Source: Chryseobacterium endalhagicum
GTDB lineage: Bacteria > Bacteroidota > Bacteroidia > Flavobacteriales > Weeksellaceae
Length of the DNA stretch: 64,000 nucleotides
Direction: 5' to 3'
Assembly (NCBI RefSeq): GCF_016745235.1
Contig: NZ_JAELVM010000003.1
Span: 496,001 to 560,000, forward strand
Shown here: positions 34,704 through 44,729 of the stretch, piece by piece
Position numbering within the stretch: the stretch's first letter is position 1
How the letters are laid out: every line of letters begins with the position of its first letter
Notes under the pieces: model-generated
Seen by the model: only the letters and a program-made list of their open reading frames with translations
Database searches by the model: none
What the model was told of the DNA's origin: nothing
Translations under genes and position numbers: made by a program

Positions 34704-36635
34704 TTAATGTTTTAAAAACTTAATATTTTTTTCTTGAACCGTAAAGATATAGGTTCCCGGAACCAGTTCAGCGATTCCAACTGGTTTTCCTGGCTGATAG
34801 ACATCTTTTCTGATCAATTTCCCGTCCGCAGAATGAATGGAATACTCTACAGATCTGTCGATTCCCTTCAGGTATAATTCATTTTTTGCAGGATTCGGGT
34901 ATAGTGCAAACTCTTCTTTTTCTACGGAAGATACACTTAATGTATTGTCCTTAACTACGGTAGAGTTTTTATCTAAAATCTGGTGCTCATAGTTGAACTG
35001 AACGCTCGCAACAGGGAAAGAAACCGTTTCCAGAAACCCCTGATTGTTAGCGGTATGATTCAGTACAAAATAAGCAACTTCTCCTCCGGTTCCATTAACT
35101 TTGATCGGTAAAGGCATTTCAAAAAAACTTACCGAAGAGTGGCTCTGCGTCTGGCCTGCCTTAAAAAGGATCTGATTTCCTGTCTGTCTCCATTTGATCG
35201 TATACGTAGGATATCCCTGGCCGTATAACCAGTCATTGAAAAATTCTGTAAAATCTTTTCCTGTGGATTGAAGAAACGAAGCTTTGAAATCTGCTGTACT
35301 CGCATACCCGTAAGCTAGATTCGGTCTTGCATGGTAGTCTTTTACGGCCTGATAGAAAGCGGTATCACCTAAGATCCATTTAAGCATTCTTACGATATAA
35401 CCTCCTTTTGCGTAGGAAAGCCTTCCGCTGAAAATCCTGTTTGAGCTGGACAGTTCTGCATCCGATACATAAGTACTTCCTCCCGGAGAACTTGTAATAT
35501 TATTTTTCTCACCCAACAGATAATTCATAAACTGGGCATTGCTCATCAAAAGTTTTTCATTAGCCAGATGTTCTCCGAATGTTGCAAAACCTTCATTCAG
35601 CCAGATATCATTCCATGTAGCGCAGGTGATTTTATCTCCAAACCATTGATGGGCAAGCTCATGGGCGATAATACCCCTGCTCCATGTACCCATAGAAGAC
35701 ATGGTCTGATGCTCCATACCACCACCCCAGGTGAATTCCATATGGCCGTATTTTTCGTTGCGGAAAGGATAAGGTCCTAAATAGTTTTCAAAGGTAGTCA
35801 TCACCTGTTTGGTCCACTCAATATTTGACATATCTGTAGCATCAGCGTTGGTAGACGGAAATACATAGTTCACAAACGGAAACGGCGGATTACCTATCGT
35901 ACTGGTGAGTTTCGTGAAATTGGTAATAGAAAGGGCAATCAGATAAGCGGCTGTTGGATAAGCAGTTCTCCAGAAAGTCAGTTTCTTAGAACCCGGAAGT
36001 GTGGTCTCAGACATCAGCTTGCCATTTGCTGCTACATTATATTGAGAGGGAGTTGTGATTTTAAAATCAAATCTTTCAATTTTATCATTTAAGCTCTGCT
36101 TGGTCGGGAACCAGTCCTGAGCACCGTAAGGCTCGCTTAAAGTGGAAAGGACAGCTGTTCCGCCCTGATTCCCATTAAAAAAAGCACTGTTAGCATTTGA
36201 TGGCGCTCCTGAATAGTTGATAGTCAGGGAATCCAATGTGTTGGCAGGAATTGCTGCCGGAAAATCTATTTTCAGTTCTTTTGTAGAAAGCTGCTGGAAA
36301 CTAAGATTATTCCCATGGTACTTCACCTGAGAAACGGTCAGTACATTTGACAGATCAAAATAAATGCTGCTCATGTTCTGATTCGGCTTAAAGTGAGAAG
36401 TCACAGAACCTGAAATATTATAAACGGCAGGATCCAGGGAAATATCCATTCTCTGGTACTGAAGATCATAGTTTAAGGTATTGGGATTCACATTATAAGT
36501 GGTCATTTTTTTAGCAAAAGATTTCATTTCTGATGCTATCAGGCCTTTCTTTTCAATATTGTGATCATGTTCATGCTGGCTGTATGCAACCTGTGGAAGC
36601 AATAAGCTCAGAATCAGAAGATAAAGTGTTTTCAT
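34704..36635 (-). CDS. M1-family zinc aminopeptidase with T9SS sorting domain, copy 1
   Basis: Secreted gluzincin peptidase. I start at 36635 (MKTLYLLILSLLLPQVAYSQ, signal), giving 643 residues. The N-terminal beta domain is about 45-250. The exopeptidase motif is GGMEH (305-309, the GAMEN equivalent), and zinc site HELAH is at 325-329 with the third ligand in NEGF (E348). The C-terminal part holds a sorting domain (FALYPNPAKNELYLKG...YSIHSADGKLIRKDVY...LVPGTYIFTVQEKNIKFLKH). It is a close paralogue of the next gene and lies 254 bases downstream of it. Confidence 0.92.
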   Translation of the reverse strand: MKTLYLLILSLLLPQVAYSQHEHDHNIEKKGLIASEMKSFAKKMTTYNVNPNTLNYDLQYQRMDISLDPAVYNISGSVTSHFKPNQNMSSIYFDLSNVLTVSQVKYHGNNLSFQQLSTKELKIDFPAAIPANTLDSLTINYSGAPSNANSAFFNGNQGGTAVLSTLSEPYGAQDWFPTKQSLNDKIERFDFKITTPSQYNVAANGKLMSETTLPGSKKLTFWRTAYPTAAYLIALSITNFTKLTSTIGNPPFPFVNYVFPSTNADATDMSNIEWTKQVMTTFENYLGPYPFRNEKYGHMEFTWGGGMEHQTMSSMGTWSRGIIAHELAHQWFGDKITCATWNDIWLNEGFATFGEHLANEKLLMSNAQFMNYLLGEKNNITSSPGGSTYVSDAELSSSNRIFSGRLSYAKGGYIVRMLKWILGDTAFYQAVKDYHARPNLAYGYASTADFKASFLQSTGKDFTEFFNDWLYGQGYPTYTIKWRQTGNQILFKAGQTQSHSSVSFFEMPLPIKVNGTGGEVAYFVLNHTANNQGFLETVSFPVASVQFNYEHQILDKNSTVVKDNTLSVSSVEKEEFALYPNPAKNELYLKGIDRSVEYSIHSADGKLIRKDVYQPGKPVGIAELVPGTYIFTVQEKNIKFLKH

Positions 36636-36889
36636 ACCCAAATAAAATTTTACGCTCAAATATAAATAAAAACCTTTCAATCAGGGATTAAAAGGTTAAT
36701 TTTATTCAAAATGAATTTTACTATAAAAATTTATTTAAATTATTGATTTATTAGAATATTTATTTCGTTTAATTCTCAATAATATATAATTTTTTAAATA
36801 TCCAATAAGGCGAAATCAATGTTTTAATTTACAATTTTATAACGCCAGGCACCTAATATTAATGATCAATCAGAAAATATATTGCTTTT

Positions 36890-38815
36890 TTAATATTTAA
36901 TAAACTTAATATGCTCGTCTTTAATGGTAAAAATATAAGTCCCGGGAACCAATGTTGAAATTCCAATTGCTTTTCCAGGCTGACAGGTTCCTTTGATGAC
37001 TAATTTACCGTCTGCAGAATGTACAGCATATTCCATAGACCTGGTAATTCCTTTCAGATAAAGTTCATTCTTTGCAGGGTTCGGATATAAGGCAAAATCT
37101 TCTTTTATCACAGAATCTACGCTCAGTGTATTGTCCTGAACTACCGTAGAATTTTTTTCCAGAATCTGGTATTCATAGTTGAATTCCACACTGGCAACGG
37201 GGAAAGACACTGTTTCAAGGAATCCCTGATTATTTGCTGTATGATTCAGTACAAAATAAGCGGTTTGGCCGCCGGTTCCATTTACTTTGATCGGGAGCGG
37301 CATTTCAAAGAAACTTACAGAGGCATTACTCTGCGTCTGTCCTGCTTTAAACAGAATCTGGTTTCCGGTTTGCCTCCATTTAATTGCATAGGAAGGATAA
37401 CCCTGACCATACAGCCAGTCATTAAAGAATTCTGTAAAATCTTTTCCGGTAGATAATAATAAGGATGCATTAAAATCTGCAGTTTTTGCATAATTATAAG
37501 CCAGATTGGGTCTTGCATGATAGTCTTTTACGGCCTGATAAAAAGCAGCATCACCCAAAATCCATTTGACCATTCTCAAAATATACGCCCCTTTTGCATA
37601 GGTCAGCCTGTTGCTGAAAATCCTGCTGACCGAGGAAAGATCAGCATCCGGAACATAGGTGGAACCATCGGGAGCAGAGGTAATATTATTAATTTCTCCC
37701 AGCAGGAAATTCTTAAATTCCGCAGGGGTCATGAGTAATTTTTCATTGGCAAGAACAGCCCCGAAGGTTGCAAAACCTTCATTCAGCCAGATATCGTTCC
37801 ATGCCCCGCAGGTCACCTTGTCGCCAAACCACTGGTGTGCAAGCTCATGGGCAATCAATCCTTTACTCCAGCTTCCCATGGAAGACATGGTCTGATGCTC
37901 CATTCCTCCGCCGAATTTAAACTGCATATGCCCGTATTTTTCATTTCTGAAAGGATAAGGTCCGAAATAGTTTTCAAAAGTATTCATAATTTCCTTGGTC
38001 CATTCAATATTGGACATGCTTACAGGATCTGCATTGGTAGACGGATATACGTAATTGACGAACGGGAAAGGTGGATTTCCTATGGTATCATTCAGCTTCA
38101 CAAAATTGGTAATGGAAAGGGCAATCAGATAAGCAGCGGTAGGATAAGCCGTTCTCCAGAAGGTTAGTTTCTGGCTGCCGGGAAGAGCCGCTTCAGACAT
38201 CAGTTTTCCGTTGGCAGCAACGTTATAGGCTGAAGGTGTGGTAATTTTAAAATCAAATCTTTCAATTTTATCGTTCATGCTCTGTTTGGTCGGAAACCAT
38301 TCCTGTGCGCCATAAGGCTCACTCAAAGTGCATAAAATAGGAATTCCGCTTTGCAGAGTGGTTGAGAAAGCATTTCCTGTTGTAGGTGCTCCTGAATAAT
38401 GAATGGTCAGGGAATCAAGGGTATTCGCCGAAATAGAAGCCGGGAAATCTATTTTTAATTCCTTGGTAGGAAGCTGCTGAAAAGCGAGATTGTTTCCATG
38501 ATACTGCACCTGTGAAACCACGAGAATATCAGACAGATCAAAATAAATGCTGCTCATATTCTGATTAGGTTTAAAATGAGAAGTCACAGAGCCTGAAATA
38601 TTATATACCGCAGGATCCAGCGTCACATTCATTCTCTGATACTGAAGATCATAATTCAGGGTATTGGGATTGATGTTGTAGGCGGTCATTTTCTTCGTAA
38701 AAGCATTCATTTCTTTCGCGATGAGCCCCTTCATTTCAATATTTTGTTCCTGGATCTGGCTGTAAAACGGCTGGGACATCAGAAAGCCCAGCATCAGAAG
38801 ATAAAATTTTCTCAT
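36890..38815 (-). CDS. M1-family zinc aminopeptidase with T9SS sorting domain, copy 2
   Basis: 641 residues from the signal peptide at 38815 (MRKFYLLMLGFLMSQPFYSQ). The same architecture as copy 1: GGMEHQTMSS, HELAHQWFGDK, NEGFATFG and a C-terminal sorting domain ending FTIKDEHIKFIKY. By eye most residues are identical to copy 1, with clusters of differences at 160-180 and in the loop after the zinc site, showing a tandem duplication that has diverged. Both copies keep all catalytic residues. Confidence 0.92.
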   Translation of the reverse strand: MRKFYLLMLGFLMSQPFYSQIQEQNIEMKGLIAKEMNAFTKKMTAYNINPNTLNYDLQYQRMNVTLDPAVYNISGSVTSHFKPNQNMSSIYFDLSDILVVSQVQYHGNNLAFQQLPTKELKIDFPASISANTLDSLTIHYSGAPTTGNAFSTTLQSGIPILCTLSEPYGAQEWFPTKQSMNDKIERFDFKITTPSAYNVAANGKLMSEAALPGSQKLTFWRTAYPTAAYLIALSITNFVKLNDTIGNPPFPFVNYVYPSTNADPVSMSNIEWTKEIMNTFENYFGPYPFRNEKYGHMQFKFGGGMEHQTMSSMGSWSKGLIAHELAHQWFGDKVTCGAWNDIWLNEGFATFGAVLANEKLLMTPAEFKNFLLGEINNITSAPDGSTYVPDADLSSVSRIFSNRLTYAKGAYILRMVKWILGDAAFYQAVKDYHARPNLAYNYAKTADFNASLLLSTGKDFTEFFNDWLYGQGYPSYAIKWRQTGNQILFKAGQTQSNASVSFFEMPLPIKVNGTGGQTAYFVLNHTANNQGFLETVSFPVASVEFNYEYQILEKNSTVVQDNTLSVDSVIKEDFALYPNPAKNELYLKGITRSMEYAVHSADGKLVIKGTCQPGKAIGISTLVPGTYIFTIKDEHIKFIKY

Positions 38816-38848
38816 ACTCAGAATGTTAGATAAGATCAAAGATAAAAA

Positions 38849-38884
38849 AAACCTTTTAACAAATTGCTAAAAGGTTTTTTTAAA
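38849..38884 (-). terminator. Terminator after dacB
   Basis: AACCTTTTA and TAAAAGGTT pair around CAAATTGC, with T runs on both strands. It lies directly after the dacB stop, read leftwards. Confidence 0.8.
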
Positions 38885-38897
38885 AGTATATTGTCTG

Positions 38898-40367
38898 TTA
38901 AAGATCCAGAGCCGGCTCAAGGATTTTTTCCATCCTTTTCTTGACCATATCCACAGATCCTGAATAATTATTGACCATTAGGGAAAACACCAGCGTTTTT
39001 CCTGAATTCGTTTTTAGGTATCCTGCCAGGGTTTTTACTTTATTTAAAGTTCCTGTCTTGGCAAAAACCTGTCCGTTTCCGGTTCCGATGAACATTCTCT
39101 TCAAAGTCCCGGACTGTCCTCCTACCGGAAGTGAAGTGAAATAGGTTTTATAATATTTTTCATCCATCAGCGAAGTTAAAAACTTCACCTGGGAAATAGG
39201 TGTTACGTTATTACCTCTTGAAAGTCCGCTTCCATCCATATAATTCAGGCCTATCATATCAAAGCTTTCGTCTTTCAGGTGATTGGTTACGACCATTCTT
39301 CCCGATTCTGAAGTCTGATCCCCTAATTTCTGGAAACCTACTGTTTTCAGCAGAGCTTCAGCCAGTGAATTGTCACTGTGCTGGTTGGTATAGTATACAA
39401 TATCACCTAAAGTAGGAGATTTATAGGCAGCAACCAATTTTCTGCTTTCAGGAGCTGCATCTGTCATTTTAGGCGTTACTTTACCGGTTACTCCAATTCC
39501 GCTTTTTACCAGCGTCGTTCTGAAAGAATTGGCAAGGTAAGCCGGAGCATCAGGAAGTTTTGTGGTAAGGATACCGTCTCCGTCATACTTTTCTGCGTAC
39601 ACCGTCTGTTTTACATAAGGAGAAACGTAGAAATATTTTTTGTCAGAAGAAAACCCTGATTTTTTCACGATCAGCTTTTCGTTGGCAGGATTGATCTCGC
39701 GGGTAGTTCCTACAGGCAGATAGTAATTATTGTTTTCAAGCCATACAACATTTTCCGGAAGCACTGCAATATTGCCTTTGAAAAGCGCTGTCTGAATGAT
39801 AATATCACCATTTACCTTTTTGATACCTTCGCGGGAAAGTCCGCTCATGAAGTCTGAAATAATGTCTCTGTAAGACCATGCTCCTGCTTTATTGGTTCCC
39901 AGTGAAGGGTCGCCGCTTCCTACTACATACAGATTTCCGTTTAAAGTTCCATTCTCGTCCACAGTTCCCGAATACTCCAGCTGAGTCATCCAACGGTAGT
40001 TTTCGCCCAGAATATTCAGGGCTGTTTCCGTGGTTAACAGTTTGGTCGTGGAAGCCGGAACTAAGGGAGTATTTTCATTGTACGAAGAGATTACTTTCTT
40101 CGTTTTAGGATCGTACACTACGAATCCCCAGGATGCATTTTTCAGCACAGGATCCGCCATCATTGTGTTTACATTAATATCTACAAGTTCTTTGGCAGAC
40201 AAAATCGTTTTCTCCGCTACGGAAGTAACGGGAGAAGGAAGATTCAGAGAATTTCTTTGATTTTCGTAAGCCTGTGAGTAAAGAACTGTAGAAACGGTAG
40301 ATTGAGCAAGGAAAAACCCAGAAGCCAATACCGCTACACCTGAAATATATTTTCTGTAATTTACCAT
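38898..40367 (-). CDS. dacB: D-alanyl-D-alanine carboxypeptidase/endopeptidase (PBP4, DacB)
   Basis: Penicillin-binding enzyme that trims or opens peptidoglycan cross-links in the periplasm. The 489 residues have a signal peptide (VAVLASGFFLAQS). The three catalytic motifs are S106-K109 in VPASTTKLLT, SDN in HSDNSLAE and KTG in FAKTGTLNKVKTLAGYL, with the large insertion domain between the first two that marks the PBP4 class (peptidase family S13). Confidence 0.95.
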   Translation of the reverse strand: MVNYRKYISGVAVLASGFFLAQSTVSTVLYSQAYENQRNSLNLPSPVTSVAEKTILSAKELVDINVNTMMADPVLKNASWGFVVYDPKTKKVISSYNENTPLVPASTTKLLTTETALNILGENYRWMTQLEYSGTVDENGTLNGNLYVVGSGDPSLGTNKAGAWSYRDIISDFMSGLSREGIKKVNGDIIIQTALFKGNIAVLPENVVWLENNNYYLPVGTTREINPANEKLIVKKSGFSSDKKYFYVSPYVKQTVYAEKYDGDGILTTKLPDAPAYLANSFRTTLVKSGIGVTGKVTPKMTDAAPESRKLVAAYKSPTLGDIVYYTNQHSDNSLAEALLKTVGFQKLGDQTSESGRMVVTNHLKDESFDMIGLNYMDGSGLSRGNNVTPISQVKFLTSLMDEKYYKTYFTSLPVGGQSGTLKRMFIGTGNGQVFAKTGTLNKVKTLAGYLKTNSGKTLVFSLMVNNYSGSVDMVKKRMEKILEPALDL

Positions 40368-40527
40368 CTATCTTTTTTTGGTTCCATAGTTTGACACAGT
40401 AAAAAGTGATAAGTTAAATCACCCGATTAAAGAGTCAAACACTTAATCAACGACCAAATGTAGAAATTATTGTGAGAAAAAGGATCACAGGGATCTTATA
40501 AAAGACCGTAAAGTTTGTTAAAAATTG

Positions 40528-42975
40528 TTAAAAATCTACAAAAACATCTTTTTTAATACTTTGATAAGCAGTGATTTCATCGAATTCATTCAAACTCAGC
40601 AAAACCATTTTTTTGAATTCATCATACTTTTTACCACGTGGAAGTTTAAGCATAATCTGGAACTGATATAAATTATTCAGCCTTGCGATCTGGGCTCTTT
40701 CCGGTCCCAAAACACATTCTTCAGGAAGATATTTTCTAAGAATAGATCCTAAAAACTGAGAAGCACGGTTTACTTTGTCTTCTTTTCTGTGTTTCAGCTC
40801 GATCATAATCAGCTTTGTGAATGGCGGATAGTGGAATTTCTGCCGTTCGGTAAGGATGTATTTATAGATCTTGGCAGGATTATTCATCTTGATCAGCTGG
40901 AATACGGAATGATCCGGATTATAGGTCTGAATTAAAATTTTTCCTTTTCCGGACACTCTTCCCGCTCTTCCGGATACCTGAGTGATCAGCTGGTAAGCTC
41001 TCTCTTCCGCCCTGAAATCCTGTACATACAGAAGGGAATCTGCTTTTGGAATGGTCACCAGTTCAATATGATCAAAATCGAGACCTTTGGAAATCATCTG
41101 CGTTCCTACAATAATATCCGTTTCCCGGTCTTCTATTTTTTCATAGAGCTTTTCATACGCAAATTTTTTACGCATGGAATCTACATCCATCCGGTCTACT
41201 TCATGATCAGGAAAGAGTTTGGACACTTCTTCATGAATCTGCTCCACGCCTACACCTCTTTCGTTCAGGTTTTCCGACTGGCATTTCGGGCAGGATCTGG
41301 GCTTTGAAGCTCTCTGTCCGCAGTAGTGGCACTTCATTTCATTGGCAGCCTTATGATAGGTCATCACCACATCGCAATTGGAACAATAGTTCACGTATCC
41401 GCAGGTTTCACATTCTATCACATTGGCATAACCACGGCGGTTATGAAGCACAATGGCCTGATTTTTTTCGTCCAGTGTTTTTTTGATCTCATCAATTAAG
41501 TGTAAAGAAAAATTCCCTGACACCTTTTTGGATTCCTGGGCTTCTTTAAAGTTGATCAGTTCATATTCAGGCAGATTGACGTTCCCGAACCTTTCGTTAA
41601 GGAAAATATATTTTATTTTGTCTTTTCTCGCGTTGTAATAACTTTCTACAGAAGGCGTTGCGGAGCCTAAAATCACTCCGGCTCCGTAAAAATTACCCAG
41701 CACCAACGCAGCATCTTTTGCATTGAAATAGGGTGAAGCTTCTCTGGGCCTGTATGCAGAATCGTGTTCCTCGTCTACCACAATAAGTCCTAAGTTCTGA
41801 TAAGGCAGAAACATGGCATTCCGGGTTCCGATAAGAACTTTAATGTCGTTCTGTGTAATTCTCCTCCATACTTCCACGCGCTCAAAATCCGTCAGTTTCT
41901 GATGGTAAAAACCAAGCTGCCGCCCATATTTTTTCTCTAATCTCTGGGTAATTTGTTTGGTCAAAGAAATTTCCGGAAGCAGGAACAGTACATTTTTCCC
42001 TTCCTGAATGCATTCTTCAATTTTCTCCAGATAAATGTGGGTTTTCCCTGAGGAAGTCACCCCGTGAAGGAGGACATTTTTCCCTTCTTCAAAAGCTTCA
42101 TCAATCTCAATTTTGGCTTCTTTCTGCTGTTCGGACAGTTCATCCAATTCTTCAATTTCCCCTTCATAGCTTTCAATCCGGTCTTTCTGCATATGGTATT
42201 CTTCCACAAGACCTTTGTCCAGTAATCCTTTAAGATGGCTGGCCCCGAAATAATCATCTTCAAACAGGTCTGCCTTTTTGATGGGAGTTTCAGGATGCTC
42301 GGTCTGCTTTTCCAGAATCGCCAGAAAAAGATCTTTCTGCTTGGCGGCCCTGCTGAGCTTTACCAGAATATCCGTCAGGTTCTGATTGTTCAAAACCCCA
42401 TCACTGATTTTTACGTAAGCAACTTCTTTCGCTTTATATTTCTCAGCAATCTTTTCATCAATTTCAATATACTGAAGATCAATCAGGGAATTGATTGTTT
42501 TGATGATTTCTTTTTTGGGAATAAAGGCTTCAATATCGGTAAGATTGATCAGCTGACGTACTTCCAGCGCCTGGATAAGATACATTTCATTGACATCCAG
42601 ATTTTCAAAGTCAACCGTTATATTGGGCTTTAATTTTAAATAGGTTTCGCTTTCGAGTTTTAAAGAGGAAGGAAATGCAAAGCGGTAAATCTCTCCCAGC
42701 CCGCACAGGTAATAGTCTGAAAGCCAGTTCCAGAAACTGATCTGTTCTTCCGGCAGAATAGGTTTGTCATCCAGAATACTGATGACTTCCTTTGCCACAA
42801 AGCTTTCAGGAGCGTTATCATGAAGTTCAAATACAATTCCGGTATAAATCTTTTTCCCTCCAAACGGTACCAGCACACGCATTCCGGGCTGAATACCAGG
42901 TATCAGCTCTTCGGGAACTTTATAGGTGAAGGATCCTTTTAAATTAAGGGGTAAAACGATTTGGGCGTACTGCAC
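40528..42975 (-). CDS. priA: Primosomal replication-restart helicase PriA
   Basis: Superfamily 2 DNA helicase that reloads the replicative helicase at stalled forks. 815 residues. The N-terminal 3'-DNA-binding domain starts MQYAQIVLPLNLKGSFTYKVPEEL; Walker A is GVTSSGKTHIYL (K311) and the DEEH box is 401-404. The zinc-binding cysteine set CETCGYVNYCSNCDVVMTYH...CHYCG...CPKC is at about 527-570, and helicase motifs V/VI (IIVGTQMISKGLDFDHIELV, TQVSGRAGR) follow. Complete and unremarkable. Confidence 0.97.
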   Translation of the reverse strand: MQYAQIVLPLNLKGSFTYKVPEELIPGIQPGMRVLVPFGGKKIYTGIVFELHDNAPESFVAKEVISILDDKPILPEEQISFWNWLSDYYLCGLGEIYRFAFPSSLKLESETYLKLKPNITVDFENLDVNEMYLIQALEVRQLINLTDIEAFIPKKEIIKTINSLIDLQYIEIDEKIAEKYKAKEVAYVKISDGVLNNQNLTDILVKLSRAAKQKDLFLAILEKQTEHPETPIKKADLFEDDYFGASHLKGLLDKGLVEEYHMQKDRIESYEGEIEELDELSEQQKEAKIEIDEAFEEGKNVLLHGVTSSGKTHIYLEKIEECIQEGKNVLFLLPEISLTKQITQRLEKKYGRQLGFYHQKLTDFERVEVWRRITQNDIKVLIGTRNAMFLPYQNLGLIVVDEEHDSAYRPREASPYFNAKDAALVLGNFYGAGVILGSATPSVESYYNARKDKIKYIFLNERFGNVNLPEYELINFKEAQESKKVSGNFSLHLIDEIKKTLDEKNQAIVLHNRRGYANVIECETCGYVNYCSNCDVVMTYHKAANEMKCHYCGQRASKPRSCPKCQSENLNERGVGVEQIHEEVSKLFPDHEVDRMDVDSMRKKFAYEKLYEKIEDRETDIIVGTQMISKGLDFDHIELVTIPKADSLLYVQDFRAEERAYQLITQVSGRAGRVSGKGKILIQTYNPDHSVFQLIKMNNPAKIYKYILTERQKFHYPPFTKLIMIELKHRKEDKVNRASQFLGSILRKYLPEECVLGPERAQIARLNNLYQFQIMLKLPRGKKYDEFKKMVLLSLNEFDEITAYQSIKKDVFVDF

Positions 42976-43102
42976 AAGGGAAATTTTTAAAGTGTAAAAT
43001 TAGATTTTTCCTGAGAGAACTGCAATTTTTTGTTGAGATTGTATTTTGTTGTTTATAATTTCAAATGAAGGTTTAAAAGGGAGTGTTTAAATTTTAAATT
43101 TC

Positions 43103-43160
43103 GGCTAAAGCCATGGGCATGATTTTAAAATAAAACGGGCTAAAGCCCGTTCCTATTGAA
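43103..43160 (+). repeat. REP family 2, copies in tandem
   Basis: A degenerate copy, GGCTAAAGCCATGGGCATGA (43103-43122), is followed by a perfect ACGGGCTAAAGCCCGT (43135-43150) and the tail TCCTATTGAATAT. The same two-part order (GGCTAAAG... then ACGGGCTAAAGCCCGT) occurs at 49700-49762. Confidence 0.75.
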
Positions 43161-43297
43161 TATATTGGTCTTCTATAGGAAATTTGGACAGCTCATTTAT
43201 GTGTGCCTGTTAATTTATTGGTTGAAAAAATATTCCGTGACATGTTACATTAAAATTTATTCCCGCGAAATATGCAGATTTTCATTCTCAACTTTTA

Positions 43298-43420
43298 AAC
43301 CATTAAGATTGGTTAAGGAAGGAAGAATAATTAAGGTAAAATCTAAAGATTTTTTAAGCCATACGTCTTAAAGCAAAGCTCACCTTAATACTCTTAAAAT
43401 CTTAAAGCCTCTTAATGGTT
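43298..43420. repeat. 123-bp element with terminal inverted repeat AACCATTAAG, copy 1
   Basis: Begins AACCATTAAG and ends CTTAATGGTT. The interior carries AGATTTTTTAAGCCATAC and AAAGCAAAGCTCA. Copies 2 (43612-43734) and 3 (58118-58240) are of the same length. It has no coding content. Confidence 0.8.
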
Positions 43421-43611
43421 CAGATTTTTATTTCCCACAGATCACGCCGATTACACAGATTGCTGAAATTACAGATATAAAAAAACAGCGTAACCCTCTG
43501 CTGAATCTGTAAAATCTGCAAGAGGTTATTGTTTTAAAAGAAATATTCGGGGATATGGTATCATTAAAATTTATTCCCGCGGAATATACAGATTTTCATT
43601 CTCCGCTTTTA

Positions 43612-43734
43612 AACCATTAAGATTGGTTAAGGAAGGAAGAATAATTAAGGGTAAATCTAAAGATTTTTTAAGCCATACTTCCTAAAGCAAAGCTCAACTT
43701 AATATTCTTAAAATCTTAAAGCCGCTTAATGGTT
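43612..43734. repeat. 123-bp element with terminal inverted repeat AACCATTAAG, copy 2
   Basis: Same ends and length as copy 1, with scattered substitutions; it is part of the tandem duplication beside the AEC gene. Confidence 0.8.
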
Positions 43735-43820
43735 CAGATTTTTATTTCCCACAGATCACGCCGATTACACAGATTAAAAGAATAGTGTAAACTTTTGCTA
43801 AGTCTGTGCGAGGTTATTTT

Positions 43821-44729
43821 TTAAAAGAAATATTCGGTGATCTGGTACCAAACCGCTGAAGTGAGAAAGCCCACAATGATACTGAATCCGATAATCAGGT
43901 TGGTGAGTTTGGTATTCAATCTGAACTGTTCTGCAATAATACTGGAAGTAACCACGGTAGGCATCGCAGCCTCGAATACGGTAATTTTTGCTACGTCACC
44001 TTTTACATTCAAGAGTAAAGCCAGTCCCAGCACAATAGCCGGGGCCAGGATCAGTTTATACAACATGGAAGCAGACATCTGCGGAATAAGTTTTTTCCAA
44101 CCGTTGAATTTAAGCTGAAGTCCCACAGAAAATAACGCTAATGGGCTTACTGTGGCTGCGAGCTTATCAAAAAACGGTTCTGCGGCAGAAAAATCTATAA
44201 ACTGCGATAAGACCAATGCTGCTACACATCCTATCAGCGGAGGAAATGTAACCAGTCTTTTGAGAATAAATACAGCACTTACTTTTCCCGACCTGCTGCC
44301 TCCCTTCACCGCAGCAATAATTCCTAAGGTAGAAAGCGCTAAAAACATGGTCTGATCGCAGATAATGGCAATACTTAAGAGACCTTCTCCATAAAATGCA
44401 CTGATCAGGGGAAAGCCTATAAACGAAGTATTGCTGTAGCCGCTTGTCAGTTCGAGTGTGCTTCTGGAACGCCTTGAATAGCCTTTGCTTTTGCTGTAAA
44501 ACATCATGAAAAAGAAACAGAAAACAGCGATCAGAAAGGTGGCTGCAATGGGAAACAGCATTTCGGTTGTCCATTTTACTTTGGGCAGATATTTAAATGA
44601 AACAGCAGGCAGGGCAAGATAAAGGATCCAGGTATTAATGCCTTTGTGGGCATCGGGATGGATAGATTTTGTTGCTTTGAAAACCATTCCTGCGATAATG
44701 CACACTGCAATCAGAACAAAATTTACCAT
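43821..44729 (-). CDS. AEC-family (auxin efflux carrier type) transporter
   Basis: 302 residues, about ten membrane helices in two inverted halves, with the family pattern FKATKSIHPDAHKGINTWILYLALPAVSFKYLPK at the start and TSGYSNTSFIGFPLISAFYG in the first half. PF03547 members carry malate, auxin-like or other organic anions; the substrate is unknown. It stands alone, with duplicated copies of its 3' end downstream. Confidence 0.88.
   Translation of the reverse strand: MVNFVLIAVCIIAGMVFKATKSIHPDAHKGINTWILYLALPAVSFKYLPKVKWTTEMLFPIAATFLIAVFCFFFMMFYSKSKGYSRRSRSTLELTSGYSNTSFIGFPLISAFYGEGLLSIAIICDQTMFLALSTLGIIAAVKGGSRSGKVSAVFILKRLVTFPPLIGCVAALVLSQFIDFSAAEPFFDKLAATVSPLALFSVGLQLKFNGWKKLIPQMSASMLYKLILAPAIVLGLALLLNVKGDVAKITVFEAAMPTVVTSSIIAEQFRLNTKLTNLIIGFSIIVGFLTSAVWYQITEYFF

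Larger units (their letters stand above)
43229..43850. repeat. Tandem duplication of the AEC gene 3' end and downstream DNA
   Basis: The string TTAAAAGAAATATTCGG marks the end of the AEC coding region (about 43821-43840) and reappears at about 43532; a more decayed copy (AAAATATTCCGTGACATG) starts near 43229. Each is followed on its left by the same ~290-310 bases including the 123-bp element and the GATCACGCCGATTACACAG motif. So a segment of the gene end plus flank has been copied twice. Confidence 0.75.

Noticed and set aside
38898-40367. True beta-lactamase or resistance gene
   Set aside because: Motif order and the insertion domain identify a PBP4-type cell-wall enzyme; the serine hydrolases at 6.2 and 27.7 kb likewise lack specific beta-lactamase evidence.
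43156-43371. 71-codon frame near 43.2 kb
   Set aside because: Lies wholly in REP and duplicated flank sequence and is broken in the second copy.
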